The notes under the pieces: generated by a model
Database searches by the model: none
What the model was told of the DNA's origin: nothing
What the model saw: the letters and a program-made list of their open reading frames with translations, nothing else
Position numbers and translations under genes: made by a program
Shown here: positions 37,049 through 47,426 of the stretch, in pieces
Numbering within the stretch: the first letter of the stretch is position 1
Layout: each line of letters opens with the position of its first letter
Source: Roseomonas aerilata DSM 19363
GTDB taxonomy: Bacteria > Pseudomonadota > Alphaproteobacteria > Acetobacterales > Acetobacteraceae
Direction: 5' to 3'
NCBI RefSeq assembly: GCF_000711725.1
Contig: NZ_JONP01000011.1
Location: 1-64,000, forward strand
Length of the DNA: 64,000 bases

Positions 37049-37690
37049 ATGTCCGATCCGCCTCCCTATAGCGGCGCCGAACGAGGCGCCGATGCCGCGG
37101 TCCATGCCGCAGGGCTCCTCGCCGTGGCGGCCGGCTGCCTTCTCCTGGCCTTCCGGGCGCCCTTTCCCCCCGGCGCCACGCTTTCCATGGCACTGGGCCC
37201 CTACATGGCGGGGCTGGTCGCCACCTTCGCCTTCTCGGCCGCCTACAACCTCTCGCCGGCAGGACCACGCCGCGCGCTGCTGCGCCGGGCGGATCACGCT
37301 GCCATCTTCATCATGATCGCCGGCACTTACACGCCGGTCTCCGTGCTCGCGATCGGCGGCACCCTGGCGGCCGTCCTCCTCGGTTTCGTCTGGACGGGGG
37401 CGCTGATCGGCGCCGCGATGAAGCTCCTCGCCCCCGCGCGCTTCGAGCGCGGCTCGATCGTGGCCTATCTCGTCCTCGGCTGGGTCGGCGTGGTCGCGCT
37501 GGTGCCCCTCTCGCGAACCCTCAGTGGCTGGCAACTCGGCCTCCTCGCCGCAGGCGGGCTGCTCTACAGCCTCGGCGTGCTCGTGCATCTCGCGACCCGC
37601 CTACGCTACAACATCGCGATCTGGCACGGCTTCGTGCTCGCGGCGGCGGCCTGCCACTACGGGCTCGTGCTCAGCCTCGCGGCGGCTTGA
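37049..37690 (+). CDS. Hemolysin III / TrhA family membrane protein
   Basis: The family shares the seven-helix PAQR fold and zinc site; bacterial TrhA affects membrane fatty-acid homeostasis. The 213-residue product shows HAAGLLAVAAGCLLLAF, FAFSAAYNL, RRADHAAIFIMIAGTYTPV (the typical DH..IF...AGTYTP motif), several more helices and the late HGFVLAAAACHYGLVL with the C-terminal His residues of the metal site. The family is secure; the physiological role here is unknown. Confidence 0.93.
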   Translation: MSDPPPYSGAERGADAAVHAAGLLAVAAGCLLLAFRAPFPPGATLSMALGPYMAGLVATFAFSAAYNLSPAGPRRALLRRADHAAIFIMIAGTYTPVSVLAIGGTLAAVLLGFVWTGALIGAAMKLLAPARFERGSIVAYLVLGWVGVVALVPLSRTLSGWQLGLLAAGGLLYSLGVLVHLATRLRYNIAIWHGFVLAAAACHYGLVLSLAAA

Positions 37691-37747
37691 AGGCGGAACG
37701 CCCGCCGAAAGGGTGGAAGCCCAACCATTCCATGCCTCGCCCGTTGT

Positions 37748-37766
37748 AATGCTGCACCGCAGCATC
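37748..37766. promoter_or_regulatory. PhaR-type operator in front of the PHB depolymerase gene
   Basis: AATGCTGCACCGCAGCATC contains ATGCTGC-ACC-GCAGCAT, a perfect seven-base inverted repeat that includes the CTGC-N3-GCAG motif known for PhaR. It sits 53 nt before the ATG of a PHB-depolymerase-family esterase gene, which is the expected type of PhaR target. The site at 4162 differs at one base. Confidence 0.65.
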
Positions 37767-37819
37767 GATGTCGGAGGGAGTGGGCGAGCCTTTCGCCGCT
37801 CCCTGCGAGAGGATTTTTC

Positions 37820-39088
37820 ATGCCTAACCCTAAGATCGACCTCAGCGCGCTCGTCCGCCTGCAGCGCCGCCGGCGCGAGGCCGTGGCGCGTGCGGGTGGG
37901 ACCGGGGGCGGATCCGCGCTGACGGAGGTCACGGGCTTCGGCTCCAACCCCGGCGCGCTGCGCATGATGGTGCACGTGCCCGCCGACCTGCCACGCGGCG
38001 CGCCGCTGGTGGTGGCGCTGCACGGCTGCACCCAGAACGCCGCCGCCTATGACGAGGGCTGCGGCTGGTCCTCGCTCGCGGACCGGCTGGGCTTCGCCGT
38101 GCTGCTGCCGGAGCAGCAGCGGACGAACAACCACTCCCTTTGCTTCAACTGGTTCGAGCCGGGCGACATCGCGCGCGGGACCGGGGAGGCGCTGTCCATC
38201 CGCCAGATGGTCGCGCAGATGCTCGAGACACACGCGATCGACCCCGCGCGCGTCTTCGTCACCGGCCTGTCGGCGGGCGGCGCGATGACGGCGGTGATGC
38301 TCGCCACCTATCCTGAGGTCTTCGCGGGCGGCGCCATCATCGCGGGCCTGCCCTATGGCGCGGGCCTCGGCGTGGCGGAGGCGCTGCGCGCCATGTCGCG
38401 CCCCCCGTCCCTCGGCGCGGCCGAGCGGGGTGCCGCCGTGCGCGCAGCCTCCCCGCATCGCGGTGCCTGGCCCCGCGTCTCGGTGTGGCACGGCGGGGCC
38501 GACACCACCGTCGTCCCGAACAATGCGGAGGAGAGCGTCAAGCAGTGGCTGGACCTGCACGGCCTGGCCGCCGCGCGGCCGGTGACCGAGGCCGCCGCCC
38601 CCGGCGACACGCACCTGACCTGGCGCGGGCCCGGCGGGCGGGTCATGGTCGAGAGCCACCGCATCGCTGGGATGGCCCATGGCGTGCCGCTGCGCCCCGG
38701 CGAGGGCGGGGACCGTGCGGGCGCGGCCGGCGCCTATATGCTGGACGTCGGCATCTCCTCCTCACACGCCATCCTCGGCTTCTGGGGTATCGACACAGCC
38801 GCCGCGGCCCGTCCGCAACCGGCCCAGTCCCACCCCCTCGAGGAGCCCGCCTTCCGCCCGGAGGCCGCGGCCGCATCCCCTGCCGGGGCCCCGGCGGAGC
38901 AACCCTACCCCTCCCGGGCCAAGGTCTTCCCGCCCGCGCCCATCCAGGCGCGCAGGCCCACCCCCAGCCAGGGGCCGGTGACGCGCATGTCCGGGCAGGC
39001 GGAGGCCGACCCGCTTCTCAGCGGCCCCGGCGCCACCATCGTCCGCGCCCTGCGAGCGGCCGGCCTGATGGGAACGGGGCGGGACTGA
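37820..39088 (+). CDS. PHB depolymerase family esterase
   Basis: These alpha/beta hydrolases cleave poly(3-hydroxybutyrate) or similar esters. The 422-residue product lacks a signal peptide, suggesting intracellular granule breakdown. It has the oxyanion motif LHGCTQNAAAYDEGCGW, lipase box GLSAGGAM (Ser151), the region SVWHGGADTTVVPNNAEE with the catalytic Asp, and the His in AGMAHGVPL. The C-terminal ~110 residues are Pro/Ala-rich with no known domain. A PhaR-type site upstream supports a role in PHA mobilisation, although some relatives are feruloyl or acetylxylan esterases. Confidence 0.87.
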   Translation: MPNPKIDLSALVRLQRRRREAVARAGGTGGGSALTEVTGFGSNPGALRMMVHVPADLPRGAPLVVALHGCTQNAAAYDEGCGWSSLADRLGFAVLLPEQQRTNNHSLCFNWFEPGDIARGTGEALSIRQMVAQMLETHAIDPARVFVTGLSAGGAMTAVMLATYPEVFAGGAIIAGLPYGAGLGVAEALRAMSRPPSLGAAERGAAVRAASPHRGAWPRVSVWHGGADTTVVPNNAEESVKQWLDLHGLAAARPVTEAAAPGDTHLTWRGPGGRVMVESHRIAGMAHGVPLRPGEGGDRAGAAGAYMLDVGISSSHAILGFWGIDTAAAARPQPAQSHPLEEPAFRPEAAAASPAGAPAEQPYPSRAKVFPPAPIQARRPTPSQGPVTRMSGQAEADPLLSGPGATIVRALRAAGLMGTGRD

Positions 39089-39151
39089 CGTATCCCGCAC
39101 GCGGGCATGCCGCATTGACATCGCGGGAGGGCTGAGGCCGCTTAGGGCGTT

Positions 39152-41146
39152 ATGCCGGCCGAACCCTGTACCCTCGCGCTGACTCCCGAGATCGAAAACC
39201 TGCTCGCGGCCCGGCTCTCCACGGGCGCCTACCGCGACGCGGCAGAGGTGATCCGTGCGGCCTTGCTGGCGATGGACCCCGCCAGCTCGACCGAGGACGC
39301 CGCCTTCCGCCTCCTTCTCGAGGACCAGCTTCGCATCCAGTCGGACGCCGGCGCCGCCATGGCCTGCGCGGCCGCCATGCTCGGGGCCCATCTCCGCGCC
39401 GCTCGCGCCGGCTACGGCGAGGTGGATGCGGAGGCCGGCACGATGTGGGTGGAGAGGGACTGGACCGACGGACAGGCGGTCAGCCTGGGCGGCCAGCTCC
39501 GCCGGCTGGAGGGCTTCGGCCAGGCCCTGGTCGCCGAGATCCGGGCGGGCCGGACTGTGGTGGTGGAGGACTGCGCCACGGACCCGCGCGCCGACGGCGC
39601 GCAGGAGCGGGCAAACTGGTCCGAGATCGGCGCCCGCGCGCTGATCGCCGCCCCGCTACTGAAGGCGGGGGTGTTGCACGCCATCCTCTACGTGCACGCC
39701 GACCGCCCCCGGCGCTGGTTCGCCGCCGAGGTCGATCTCCTCCGCCATGTGGCGGAACGGACCCAGGAAACGGTCGCCCGCGCGCGGGCCGAGGCCGCGC
39801 TAAGGGAGAGCGAGGCCCGGCACCGTGTCCTCTTCGAGAGCGCGCCCTTCTCGGTGATCGTGATCGATCCCGCGACGCACAGGGTACTGGAGGTCAACGA
39901 GCACGCCTGCGCCACCTACGGCTACTCGCGCGAGGAGTTCACGCGCCTCAACATCGCCGACATCGACGCCCTCGGGCAGACAGCGGCGATCCGTAAGCAG
40001 GGCCGCGCCGGAGCCATCCGGCCGGGCCTGCAGCAATTCGAGGCGCGCCACCGCACCCGCACCGGCGAGGTGCGGGACGTGCTGGTGCGTGCGCAGGGCC
40101 TGCGCCTGGCCGGCCGGGACCTGACCTACGGGGCGCATTTCGACATCACCGACCGCAAGGCGGCCGAGGCGGCGCTCCGTGCCAGCGAGGCGCGGCTCCG
40201 CCTCACGGTGGAGGCCGCGCGCCTCAGCACCTGGGAATTCGACCTGCGCCAAGGGACCGGCTCGCGCGCCGGCCCGCTGATGAGCACGCTTCCCCAGCTC
40301 CCCCCCGGCGACTTCCCCCTCGAGCGCTGGCTTGAGGCGATGCATCCGGAGGAGCGCGATGACGTCGAGGCACGCTTCTGGGCCGTGGTCCGAGGCGAGA
40401 GCCCGCGCTTCGAGGCAGAGTTTCGCGTGCGCCGCCCCGGGGGCGAATGGGCCTGGGTCTCCTCCTTCGGCGCGGTCGTGGAGCGGGACGCGGCGACCGG
40501 CGCGGCCCTGCGCGTGGCCGGCGTCGCGCAGGACATCACCGAACGCCGCTCCGCCGAGCAGCGCCGCGCCCTACTCATGCGCGAGGTGGACCACCGCGCG
40601 AAGAACGCGCTCGCCGTGGTGCAGGCAATGCTCCGCCTCACCCGGGCCGAGGACCTGGAAACCTACCGTCGCGCGGTGGTCGGCCGGGTGTCCGCGATCG
40701 CCCGCGCCCAGACCCTGCTCGCCGAGGACCGCTGGTCGGGCGCTGACCTGCGCGCCCTTCTCCAGGGGGAGCTGCAATCCTTCCTCGGCGGCGAAGGACA
40801 GCGCGCCCGCCTGGAAGGCCCGCCCGTGACCCTGCCAGCCGGCGCCACCCAGCCCTTCGCCATGGCGGTGCACGAGCTGGCGACGAACGCGACGAAGCAC
40901 GGCGCCCTGGCGGTGCCGGGCGGCCAGCTCTCCATCACCTGGGATATTGCCGAGGGGCCCAACCTGCGGCTCCGCTGGATGGAAGCAGGCGGCCCCCCGC
41001 TGCACGGCACACCCGACCGCCGCGGCTTCGGCTCCCGCGTGCTGGAAGGCACGGTAAACCAGCAACTCGGCGGCTCGGTGAGCCTGTCCTGGGCGGAGAC
41101 AGGGCTCGTCTGCGATATCGTGATGCCGCTGCCGCCGGATGGGTAG
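39152..41146 (+). CDS. HWE-family sensor histidine kinase with N-terminal ParD-like ribbon-helix-helix, GAF and two PAS domains
   Basis: Residues 6-42 (CTLALTPEIENLLAARLSTG then AYRDAAEVIRAALLAMD) have the strand-helix-helix pattern of ParD/CopG antitoxins. A GAF domain (~60-205) and two PAS domains (~212-330, ~340-465) follow. The kinase core is HWE type: EVDHRAKNALAVVQAML carries the phospho-His, HELATNATKHGAL is the N-box, and the W and E of RWMEAGGPP complete the signature. The 664-residue protein has no membrane helices, so it senses in the cytoplasm. No response regulator is adjacent. Fusion of an antitoxin-like module to a kinase is unusual; it may act as a dimerisation element. Confidence 0.88.
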   Translation: MPAEPCTLALTPEIENLLAARLSTGAYRDAAEVIRAALLAMDPASSTEDAAFRLLLEDQLRIQSDAGAAMACAAAMLGAHLRAARAGYGEVDAEAGTMWVERDWTDGQAVSLGGQLRRLEGFGQALVAEIRAGRTVVVEDCATDPRADGAQERANWSEIGARALIAAPLLKAGVLHAILYVHADRPRRWFAAEVDLLRHVAERTQETVARARAEAALRESEARHRVLFESAPFSVIVIDPATHRVLEVNEHACATYGYSREEFTRLNIADIDALGQTAAIRKQGRAGAIRPGLQQFEARHRTRTGEVRDVLVRAQGLRLAGRDLTYGAHFDITDRKAAEAALRASEARLRLTVEAARLSTWEFDLRQGTGSRAGPLMSTLPQLPPGDFPLERWLEAMHPEERDDVEARFWAVVRGESPRFEAEFRVRRPGGEWAWVSSFGAVVERDAATGAALRVAGVAQDITERRSAEQRRALLMREVDHRAKNALAVVQAMLRLTRAEDLETYRRAVVGRVSAIARAQTLLAEDRWSGADLRALLQGELQSFLGGEGQRARLEGPPVTLPAGATQPFAMAVHELATNATKHGALAVPGGQLSITWDIAEGPNLRLRWMEAGGPPLHGTPDRRGFGSRVLEGTVNQQLGGSVSLSWAETGLVCDIVMPLPPDG

Positions 41147-41180
41147 GCGCTTTCTTCTTCGGCGTTTCTGGTGACGCCGA

Positions 41181-41210
41181 GCGAGAGGAAGCACGAATTC
41201 TTCCTCTCGC
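41181..41210 (+). terminator. Terminator hairpin after the HWE kinase gene
   Basis: GCGAGAGGAAG (41181-41191) pairs perfectly over 11 bp with CTTCCTCTCGC (41200-41210) around an 8-nt loop, 34 nt past the stop. A smaller hairpin GGCGT/ACGCC lies just before it. No T-run follows directly, but the position between convergent genes fits termination. Confidence 0.55.
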
Positions 41211-41392
41211 CGGCCCCTCTCCATCATCTTTTTCGACGGGTTTGAACCACTGAACGGCCGGTGCGCCCTGGGTCATTCACTCGAGGCGACTGCACGTGCA
41301 GGAAAAGCGCCGAGAAAGAGCCAGCACTCAATTACCGCATCCGCGAAAGCCAGACTGGGATCCAAGGGCCTCAGGCCCTCTCCTGAAACGGC

Positions 41393-42025
41393 CTAACCAT
41401 GGTCACGAAGAACAAGGGCGAGGCTCCGCAGCATGGCGGCCGTGGCGCCCCAGATGAGTTGCGTCTCGTGCGGCCAGGTCCAGTACTGGCGGGCGCGGCC
41501 ACCGAAGACGCCGCTGCGCCGCTCGGGCCAGGCGGGGTCCAGCAGCCGGGAGACGGGGTACTCGAACACCTCCGCCACCTCCGCCGGCTCGGGGGTGAGG
41601 GTAACCGGCGGGTCGAGCAGCGCGACGATGGGAATTACGTGGAATCCCGTGCCCGTCACCATGGCCGGCAGGCGGCCGGCGATGCGGGGCAGGCGCGGGT
41701 CCAGGCCCACTTCCTCTGCCGCCTCGCGGATGGCGGCGGCTTCCGGCGTCTCGCCCGGCTCGATGCGGCCGCCGGGGAAGGCCACCTGCCCGGCATGGGC
41801 CGAGAGCGTGGCGGCGCGAAGCGTGAGCAGCACCGTTGGTTCCTGGTGCAGGAGGATCGGCACCAGCACGGCGGAGCGGCGGACGCCCTCCTCCGCCCTG
41901 GCATCGGCCGCGCCGCGCGCGAGACGCGCGGGATCGGAGAGCCGAGCCTCGATCTCCGAGGGCAAAAGCGTCCTGGCCGGCGCGAGCGGCGCCGGAAGGC
42001 GATCGATCGTCTCCGGCGCGGTCAC
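41393..42025 (-). CDS. NUDIX hydrolase, CoA pyrophosphatase (CoAse) type
   Basis: CoA-type NUDIX enzymes split CoA into 3',5'-ADP and phosphopantetheine and limit CoA or oxidised CoA. The 210-residue product has the NUDIX box GETPEAAAIREAAEEVGL preceded by AGQVAFPGGRIEP, matching the CoAse UPF0035 pattern around the box, and EVFEYPVSRLLDP. The start is GTG at 42025, overlapping the DUF1285 stop (GTGA). DUF1285 plus CoAse is a common alphaproteobacterial pair, often followed by a CCA-adding enzyme, which is not seen here. Confidence 0.88.
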   Translation of the reverse strand: MTAPETIDRLPAPLAPARTLLPSEIEARLSDPARLARGAADARAEEGVRRSAVLVPILLHQEPTVLLTLRAATLSAHAGQVAFPGGRIEPGETPEAAAIREAAEEVGLDPRLPRIAGRLPAMVTGTGFHVIPIVALLDPPVTLTPEPAEVAEVFEYPVSRLLDPAWPERRSGVFGGRARQYWTWPHETQLIWGATAAMLRSLALVLRDHG

Positions 42026-42693
42026 GCCACTTCGTCGTCCACGGAGAGGCTGTCGTCCAGATCGGCCTCCTCCTCGGAGGGGCTGTCGTCGATCACGAAG
42101 AACACGCCCTCGCTCCAGACGCCCGTCACCTCTCGCCCGTCCACCACCTCTGTCTGGGAGAGGGCGACCAATTCGTAGAAGACGGGGCGGCTGATCCGCG
42201 CCTCCAGGCCGGGGCGGACGGTGACGTAGGGACGCGGCTCGCGCGTCACGGGGTCCACCTCCACCCGAATGGGGTGGTTCTCGTCGGCGGTCACCATCTC
42301 GTCGAGGTTGGTGCGGAAGGTGAGGCACTGCCGGGCGCGGCGCGTGCCGCCGGCCTCGCCGTCACAGGCGGTGCCGCTGCAGCAATGGCCCCAGTTCAGC
42401 TCCACCGCGACGAAGGGCACGTCCTCCACCTCGATGCGGCCCCGCTCCACCGGCGTTTCCAGCCAGTAGCTGCCATCGGCCTCCCGCTTCAGCACGGAGG
42501 CGAAGAGGCAGACGAGCGGTCGTCGCCCAATCGGGCTGCCTTGGTAGTACCAAGTGCCGTCGCGGGCGATCCGCATATGGAAGTCGCCGCAGATCGTTCG
42601 AGGCATCCGCACGGGCTGAGGCGCCATCATGGACGCCAGAACCGGCGCGGCGCTTTTGCTGCCGCCTGTAACATCATGCATCCCCAGCGCCAT
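42022..42693 (-). CDS. DUF1285 domain-containing protein
   Basis: DUF1285 proteins are ~200-residue cytoplasmic beta-rich proteins of unknown function. The 223-residue product contains the usual CGDFHMRIARDGTWYYQGSP, RRPLVCLFASVL, SYWLETPVERGRIEVEDVPF and YVTVRPGLEARISRPVFYEL. The acidic tail (DDSLSVDDEVA) is variable. GGAGGAAG lies upstream of the ATG. It is translationally coupled to the NUDIX gene and divergent from the moxR operon with 120 nt between the start codons. Confidence 0.9.
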   Translation of the reverse strand: MALGMHDVTGGSKSAAPVLASMMAPQPVRMPRTICGDFHMRIARDGTWYYQGSPIGRRPLVCLFASVLKREADGSYWLETPVERGRIEVEDVPFVAVELNWGHCCSGTACDGEAGGTRRARQCLTFRTNLDEMVTADENHPIRVEVDPVTREPRPYVTVRPGLEARISRPVFYELVALSQTEVVDGREVTGVWSEGVFFVIDDSPSEEEADLDDSLSVDDEVA

Positions 42694-42813
42694 GTGACTT
42701 CCTCCGCGCCATCGAAGGGCCCTACCCTCCCCATTCGCCCGGCACGCCTCCATGTAGCCCGGAGTGGCGAGGGTCAGGGCGTTACCCTCGGGCAATATGA
42801 GAAGGGGCCACCC

Positions 42814-43822
<1,009 letters not shown>

Positions 43823-43830
<8 letters not shown>

Positions 43831-44695
43831 GCCCGGCGCCGAGGCCGCGCTTCCCCTTCGCGCCGAAGCCGCCGCCGCGCGGCTGCCGCCCCTGGTGGTG
43901 GCCGCGGAGCGGGTGGCGGCCACGGTGATGCAGGGCGTGCACGGCCGCCGCCGCTCCGGCCAGGGCGACGCCTTCTGGCAGTTCCGCCCCTACCTGCCCG
44001 GTGACGACGCCGCCCGAGTGGATTGGAGGCAGAGCGCGAAGTCCGACCGCCTCTACCTCCGCGAGACGGAGTGGGAGTCCGCCCAGACCGTTGCCCTCTG
44101 GCGCGACGCGGCGCCGGGGATGGACTGGTCCGGCGCGGCGGGGCGGCCGACCAAGGGCGAGCGGGGGGAGCTTCTCCTCCTCGCCCTCGCCTCCCTCCTC
44201 CTTCGCGGGGGCGAACGGGTACGGCTGCTCGGCGGCGGTCGCGGGCTGTCCGGGCGCGGCGCCTTGCCGGCCCTGGCGATGCGCCTGGAAAGCCAGTCCG
44301 GTCCGCCAGCTGACGAAAGCCTCCCGCGCCACAGCCGCGCGGTCCTGTTCGGCGACTTCCTGGCGCCGCTGGATGAGTTGCGCGCCACCCTTTCCCCCTT
44401 GGCCGCCGCCGGGGTGCGCGCCACCCTCGTCACGCTCCGGGATCCCGCGGAGGAAACCCTGCCCTATGGCGGGCGCATCCGCTTCGAGCCGCTGGACGGC
44501 ACCGACCACGCTCTCGTTCCCCGCGTGGAGGGTATTCGCGCGCTCTACGAGGAAAGGCTTCTCGCCCACAGGGAGGGACTGGCCGCGTTGGCGGGCTCTC
44601 TCGGGTTCCGCCTGCTCTCCCACCGCACCGATCACCCGCCCGAGGCCGCGCTGATGGCCCTGTGGCAGGCGCTGGCACCAGGGGGCACGCGATGA
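43823..44695 (+). CDS. DUF58 domain protein (MoxR-associated vWA-like)
   Basis: DUF58 proteins are partners of MoxR ATPases. The 290-residue product has the core RSGQGDAFWQFRPYLPGDDA, then VDWRQSAKSDRLYLRETEWE and ALWRDAAPGMDWSGA, with a degenerate vWA-like fold. The start is TTG, overlapping the moxR stop by 8 nt. It has no membrane segment. Its role is inferred from the conserved operon order moxR-DUF58-BatA-like. Confidence 0.9.
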
Positions 44696-44723
44696 TGGCC
44701 CATACGGGCGGAACCTGCGGGTG

Positions 44724-47426
44724 ATGGGCGCCCTCTCCTTCACCGCGCCCTGGCTGCTGCTTGCCCTCGCCGCTCTGCCCCCCCTCTGGTGGCTGCTGCG
44801 CGTGACGCCGCCGACGCCGCGCACCCAGTCCTTCCCCCCCGCCCGCTTCCTGCGCGACCTGCCGGCGGTGGAGGAAACCCCCGCCCGCACGCCCTGGTGG
44901 CTGCTGCTGCTGCGGCTGGTGGCCGCGGCCCTCATCGTGCTCGGCCTCGCCCGCCCCGTCTGGAACGCCGCGCTCGGCGATGCGGAGGAAGGGCCGCTAC
45001 TGGTCACCATCGACAACGGCTGGGCCTCGGCCGCCGACTGGCCGGACCGGATGGCCTCTGCCGGTGCCGCGCTGGACACCGCCGCCCGCGCCGGTCGCCG
45101 GGCCGCCATCCTGGCCACCGCCCCCGCCGCGACGGGCGAGGCGCCCCGCCCCACCGCCTGGATGCCGGCCGAGGAGGCCCGCGCCCGCCTTGCCGCGCTG
45201 CGTCCGCAGCCCTGGGCGCCCGACCGGCCGGCAGCATTGGCCGCGCTTTCTGCTTGGCGGGAGGGCGGCTTTTCCAGCCTCTACGTCACCGATGACATCG
45301 CGCACGGCACCGACGACGGCGCGGCGCTGATGGCGGCGCTTGCCACGGCAGGCCCCCTGCAGGTGGCGCGCGGCGCACCCGGCGCCGCCCGCGTCCTTCT
45401 TCCGCCGCGCGCGGAGGCGGACCGCCTCGTCCTCAGCCTCCGTCGCCCGCCGGGGGGCGAGGCGGGGGAGGCTGGCGTGCTCGCGATGACCCCGGATGGC
45501 CGCGCCCTCGGCCGAGCCGTCCTGCCGCTGGCCGCCGGCGCCACGGAGGCGGAGGGCGCGCTGGAACTGCCCATCGAGATCCGCAACAGCGTCACCCAGC
45601 TCGCGCTGGAGGGGGACGCGCCCGGCGCCGCCGGCATGGTGCTGCTGGACGAGCGCTTCCGCCGTCGCCCCGTGGGCCTTCTGGCCGCAGCGGAGGAATC
45701 CGCGGACACGCCGCTCACCGGCTCCCTCTACTATCTCGACCGCGCCCTCTCCCCTACGGCCGAGATCCGGCGCGGCACGCTTGAGCAACTTCTTTCCCGC
45801 CGCCTCTCGGTGCTGGTGCTCGCCGACCGGCCGCTCGCGGACGGGCCGGAGATCGAGGCGGTCACGCGTTTCGTCGAGGGCGGCGGGCTGCTGCTGCGCT
45901 TCGCCGGCCCGCGCCTGGCGGAGCGGGGCGATCGCCTGCTGCCCGTGCCGCTGCGCGCGGGGGAGCGGGCGCTGGGCAGCGCGCTCTCCTGGGAACGACC
46001 GCAGACCCTCGCCCCCTTCCCCGAAGGCAGCCCCTTCGCCGGGCTGGTGCCCCCGCCGGAGGTGACCGTTACCACCCAGGTTCTGGCCGAGCCGGTCCCG
46101 CGCCTGGCGGAGCGCAGCTGGGCCCGGCTCTCGGACGGCACGCCGCTTGTCACCTTCGAGAACCGGGGCGCGGGGCGGATCGTGCTGTTCCACGTCACCG
46201 CCAATGCGGACTGGTCGGACCTGCCGCTCTCGGGCCTCTATATCGACATGCTGCGCCGCCTCGTCGCCCTCTCAGCCGGCGTGGCGGGCGGAGAGGGCGC
46301 GGCCAGCCTCGCACCGATCGAGACGCTGGACGGCTTCGGCCGCCTCGGCGCGCCGCCGCCCGCCGCCGGGCCGGTCGCGGCTGCCGCGATCGACAGCGTC
46401 GTGGCCGGCCCGCGCAACCCGCCGGGCTGGTACGGCACCGTGGGTGAGGGCGGCGAGCGCCGCGCGCTCAACCTCTCGGCACGCCTGCCGCCGCCCGCCG
46501 CCATGGCCCCTGCCCCCTCCGGCGCGCGCGAGAGCCGCATCGGCGGCGTGCCGCCGGAGCGCGACCTTGGCCCCTGGCTGCTGGCGGCCGCGCTGGTGCT
46601 GCTGGCGCTCGACCTGCTGCTCTCGCTCCAGAGCCGCGGCCTCGGGCTGCGCGCGCGGGCGGCGGTGGTCGCGCTGGCCCTGCTCCTGCCTGCCGTCGCG
46701 AACGCGCAGGGTGCGCCGCCCGACGGCGCGGCGGCGCTGGCGACCCGCCTCGCCTATGTCGTGACAGGTGACGCGCAGGCGGACGAGGTTTCGCGCCAGG
46801 GGCTCGTCGGGCTGTCGGACTACGTGAACCGCCGGACCGCCGCCGGCCTCGCGGAGCCCGTGGCGCTGCGGCCGGGGAGCGATGATCTCTCCTTTTACCC
46901 GCTGCTCTACTGGGTGGTGCTGCCCGAGGCCCCCGCGCCCGATTCCGGTGCGGTCGCCGCGCTGAACGCCTTCATGCGCAACGGTGGGATCATCGTCTTC
47001 GACACGCGCAACGAGGGCTCGGGCGAGGGTGTCTCCCTCGGCGCGGACGCGGCGCTGCGGCGGCTGACGCGGAACCTCCAGGTGCCGCCGCTGGCGCCCC
47101 TGGCGGAGGACCACGTGCTCAAGCGCGCCTTCTACCTCCTGCCGGACCTGCCCGGCCGCTACGCCGGCGGCCCCGTCTGGGTAGCGCGCGACACGGACCG
47201 GGCGAATGACAGCGTCAGCCCGGTGATCATCGGCGGGCACGACTGGGCGGCGGCCTGGGCGGTGGATGCGCGCGGCGCCAACCCCTATGCCGTGCTACCC
47301 GGCGGCGCGCGGCAGCGGACGCTGGCCTACCGCTTCGGCGTCAACCTCGTGATCTACGCGCTGACCGGCAACTACAAGGGCGACCAGGTGCACGTGCCCG
47401 CCATCCTGGAGCGGCTGGGGAACTGA
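44724..47426 (+). CDS. BatA/DUF4159-type large membrane protein
   Basis: The 900-residue product begins with the N-terminal BatA-like helices (FTAPWLLLALAALPPLWWLL and WLLLLRLVAAALIVLGLARP). A long periplasmic region with a glutamine-amidotransferase-like core follows, with more helices (LLAAALVLLALDLLLSL, AVVALALLLPAVANA). It ends in the DUF4159 domain (TRLAYVVTGDAQADEVSRQG to KGDQVHVPAILERLGN). An in-frame GTG directly precedes the ATG. The stop overlaps the next gene (TGATG). It likely works with the MoxR/DUF58 pair in an envelope-related chaperone complex. Confidence 0.88.
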   Translation: MGALSFTAPWLLLALAALPPLWWLLRVTPPTPRTQSFPPARFLRDLPAVEETPARTPWWLLLLRLVAAALIVLGLARPVWNAALGDAEEGPLLVTIDNGWASAADWPDRMASAGAALDTAARAGRRAAILATAPAATGEAPRPTAWMPAEEARARLAALRPQPWAPDRPAALAALSAWREGGFSSLYVTDDIAHGTDDGAALMAALATAGPLQVARGAPGAARVLLPPRAEADRLVLSLRRPPGGEAGEAGVLAMTPDGRALGRAVLPLAAGATEAEGALELPIEIRNSVTQLALEGDAPGAAGMVLLDERFRRRPVGLLAAAEESADTPLTGSLYYLDRALSPTAEIRRGTLEQLLSRRLSVLVLADRPLADGPEIEAVTRFVEGGGLLLRFAGPRLAERGDRLLPVPLRAGERALGSALSWERPQTLAPFPEGSPFAGLVPPPEVTVTTQVLAEPVPRLAERSWARLSDGTPLVTFENRGAGRIVLFHVTANADWSDLPLSGLYIDMLRRLVALSAGVAGGEGAASLAPIETLDGFGRLGAPPPAAGPVAAAAIDSVVAGPRNPPGWYGTVGEGGERRALNLSARLPPPAAMAPAPSGARESRIGGVPPERDLGPWLLAAALVLLALDLLLSLQSRGLGLRARAAVVALALLLPAVANAQGAPPDGAAALATRLAYVVTGDAQADEVSRQGLVGLSDYVNRRTAAGLAEPVALRPGSDDLSFYPLLYWVVLPEAPAPDSGAVAALNAFMRNGGIIVFDTRNEGSGEGVSLGADAALRRLTRNLQVPPLAPLAEDHVLKRAFYLLPDLPGRYAGGPVWVARDTDRANDSVSPVIIGGHDWAAAWAVDARGANPYAVLPGGARQRTLAYRFGVNLVIYALTGNYKGDQVHVPAILERLGN

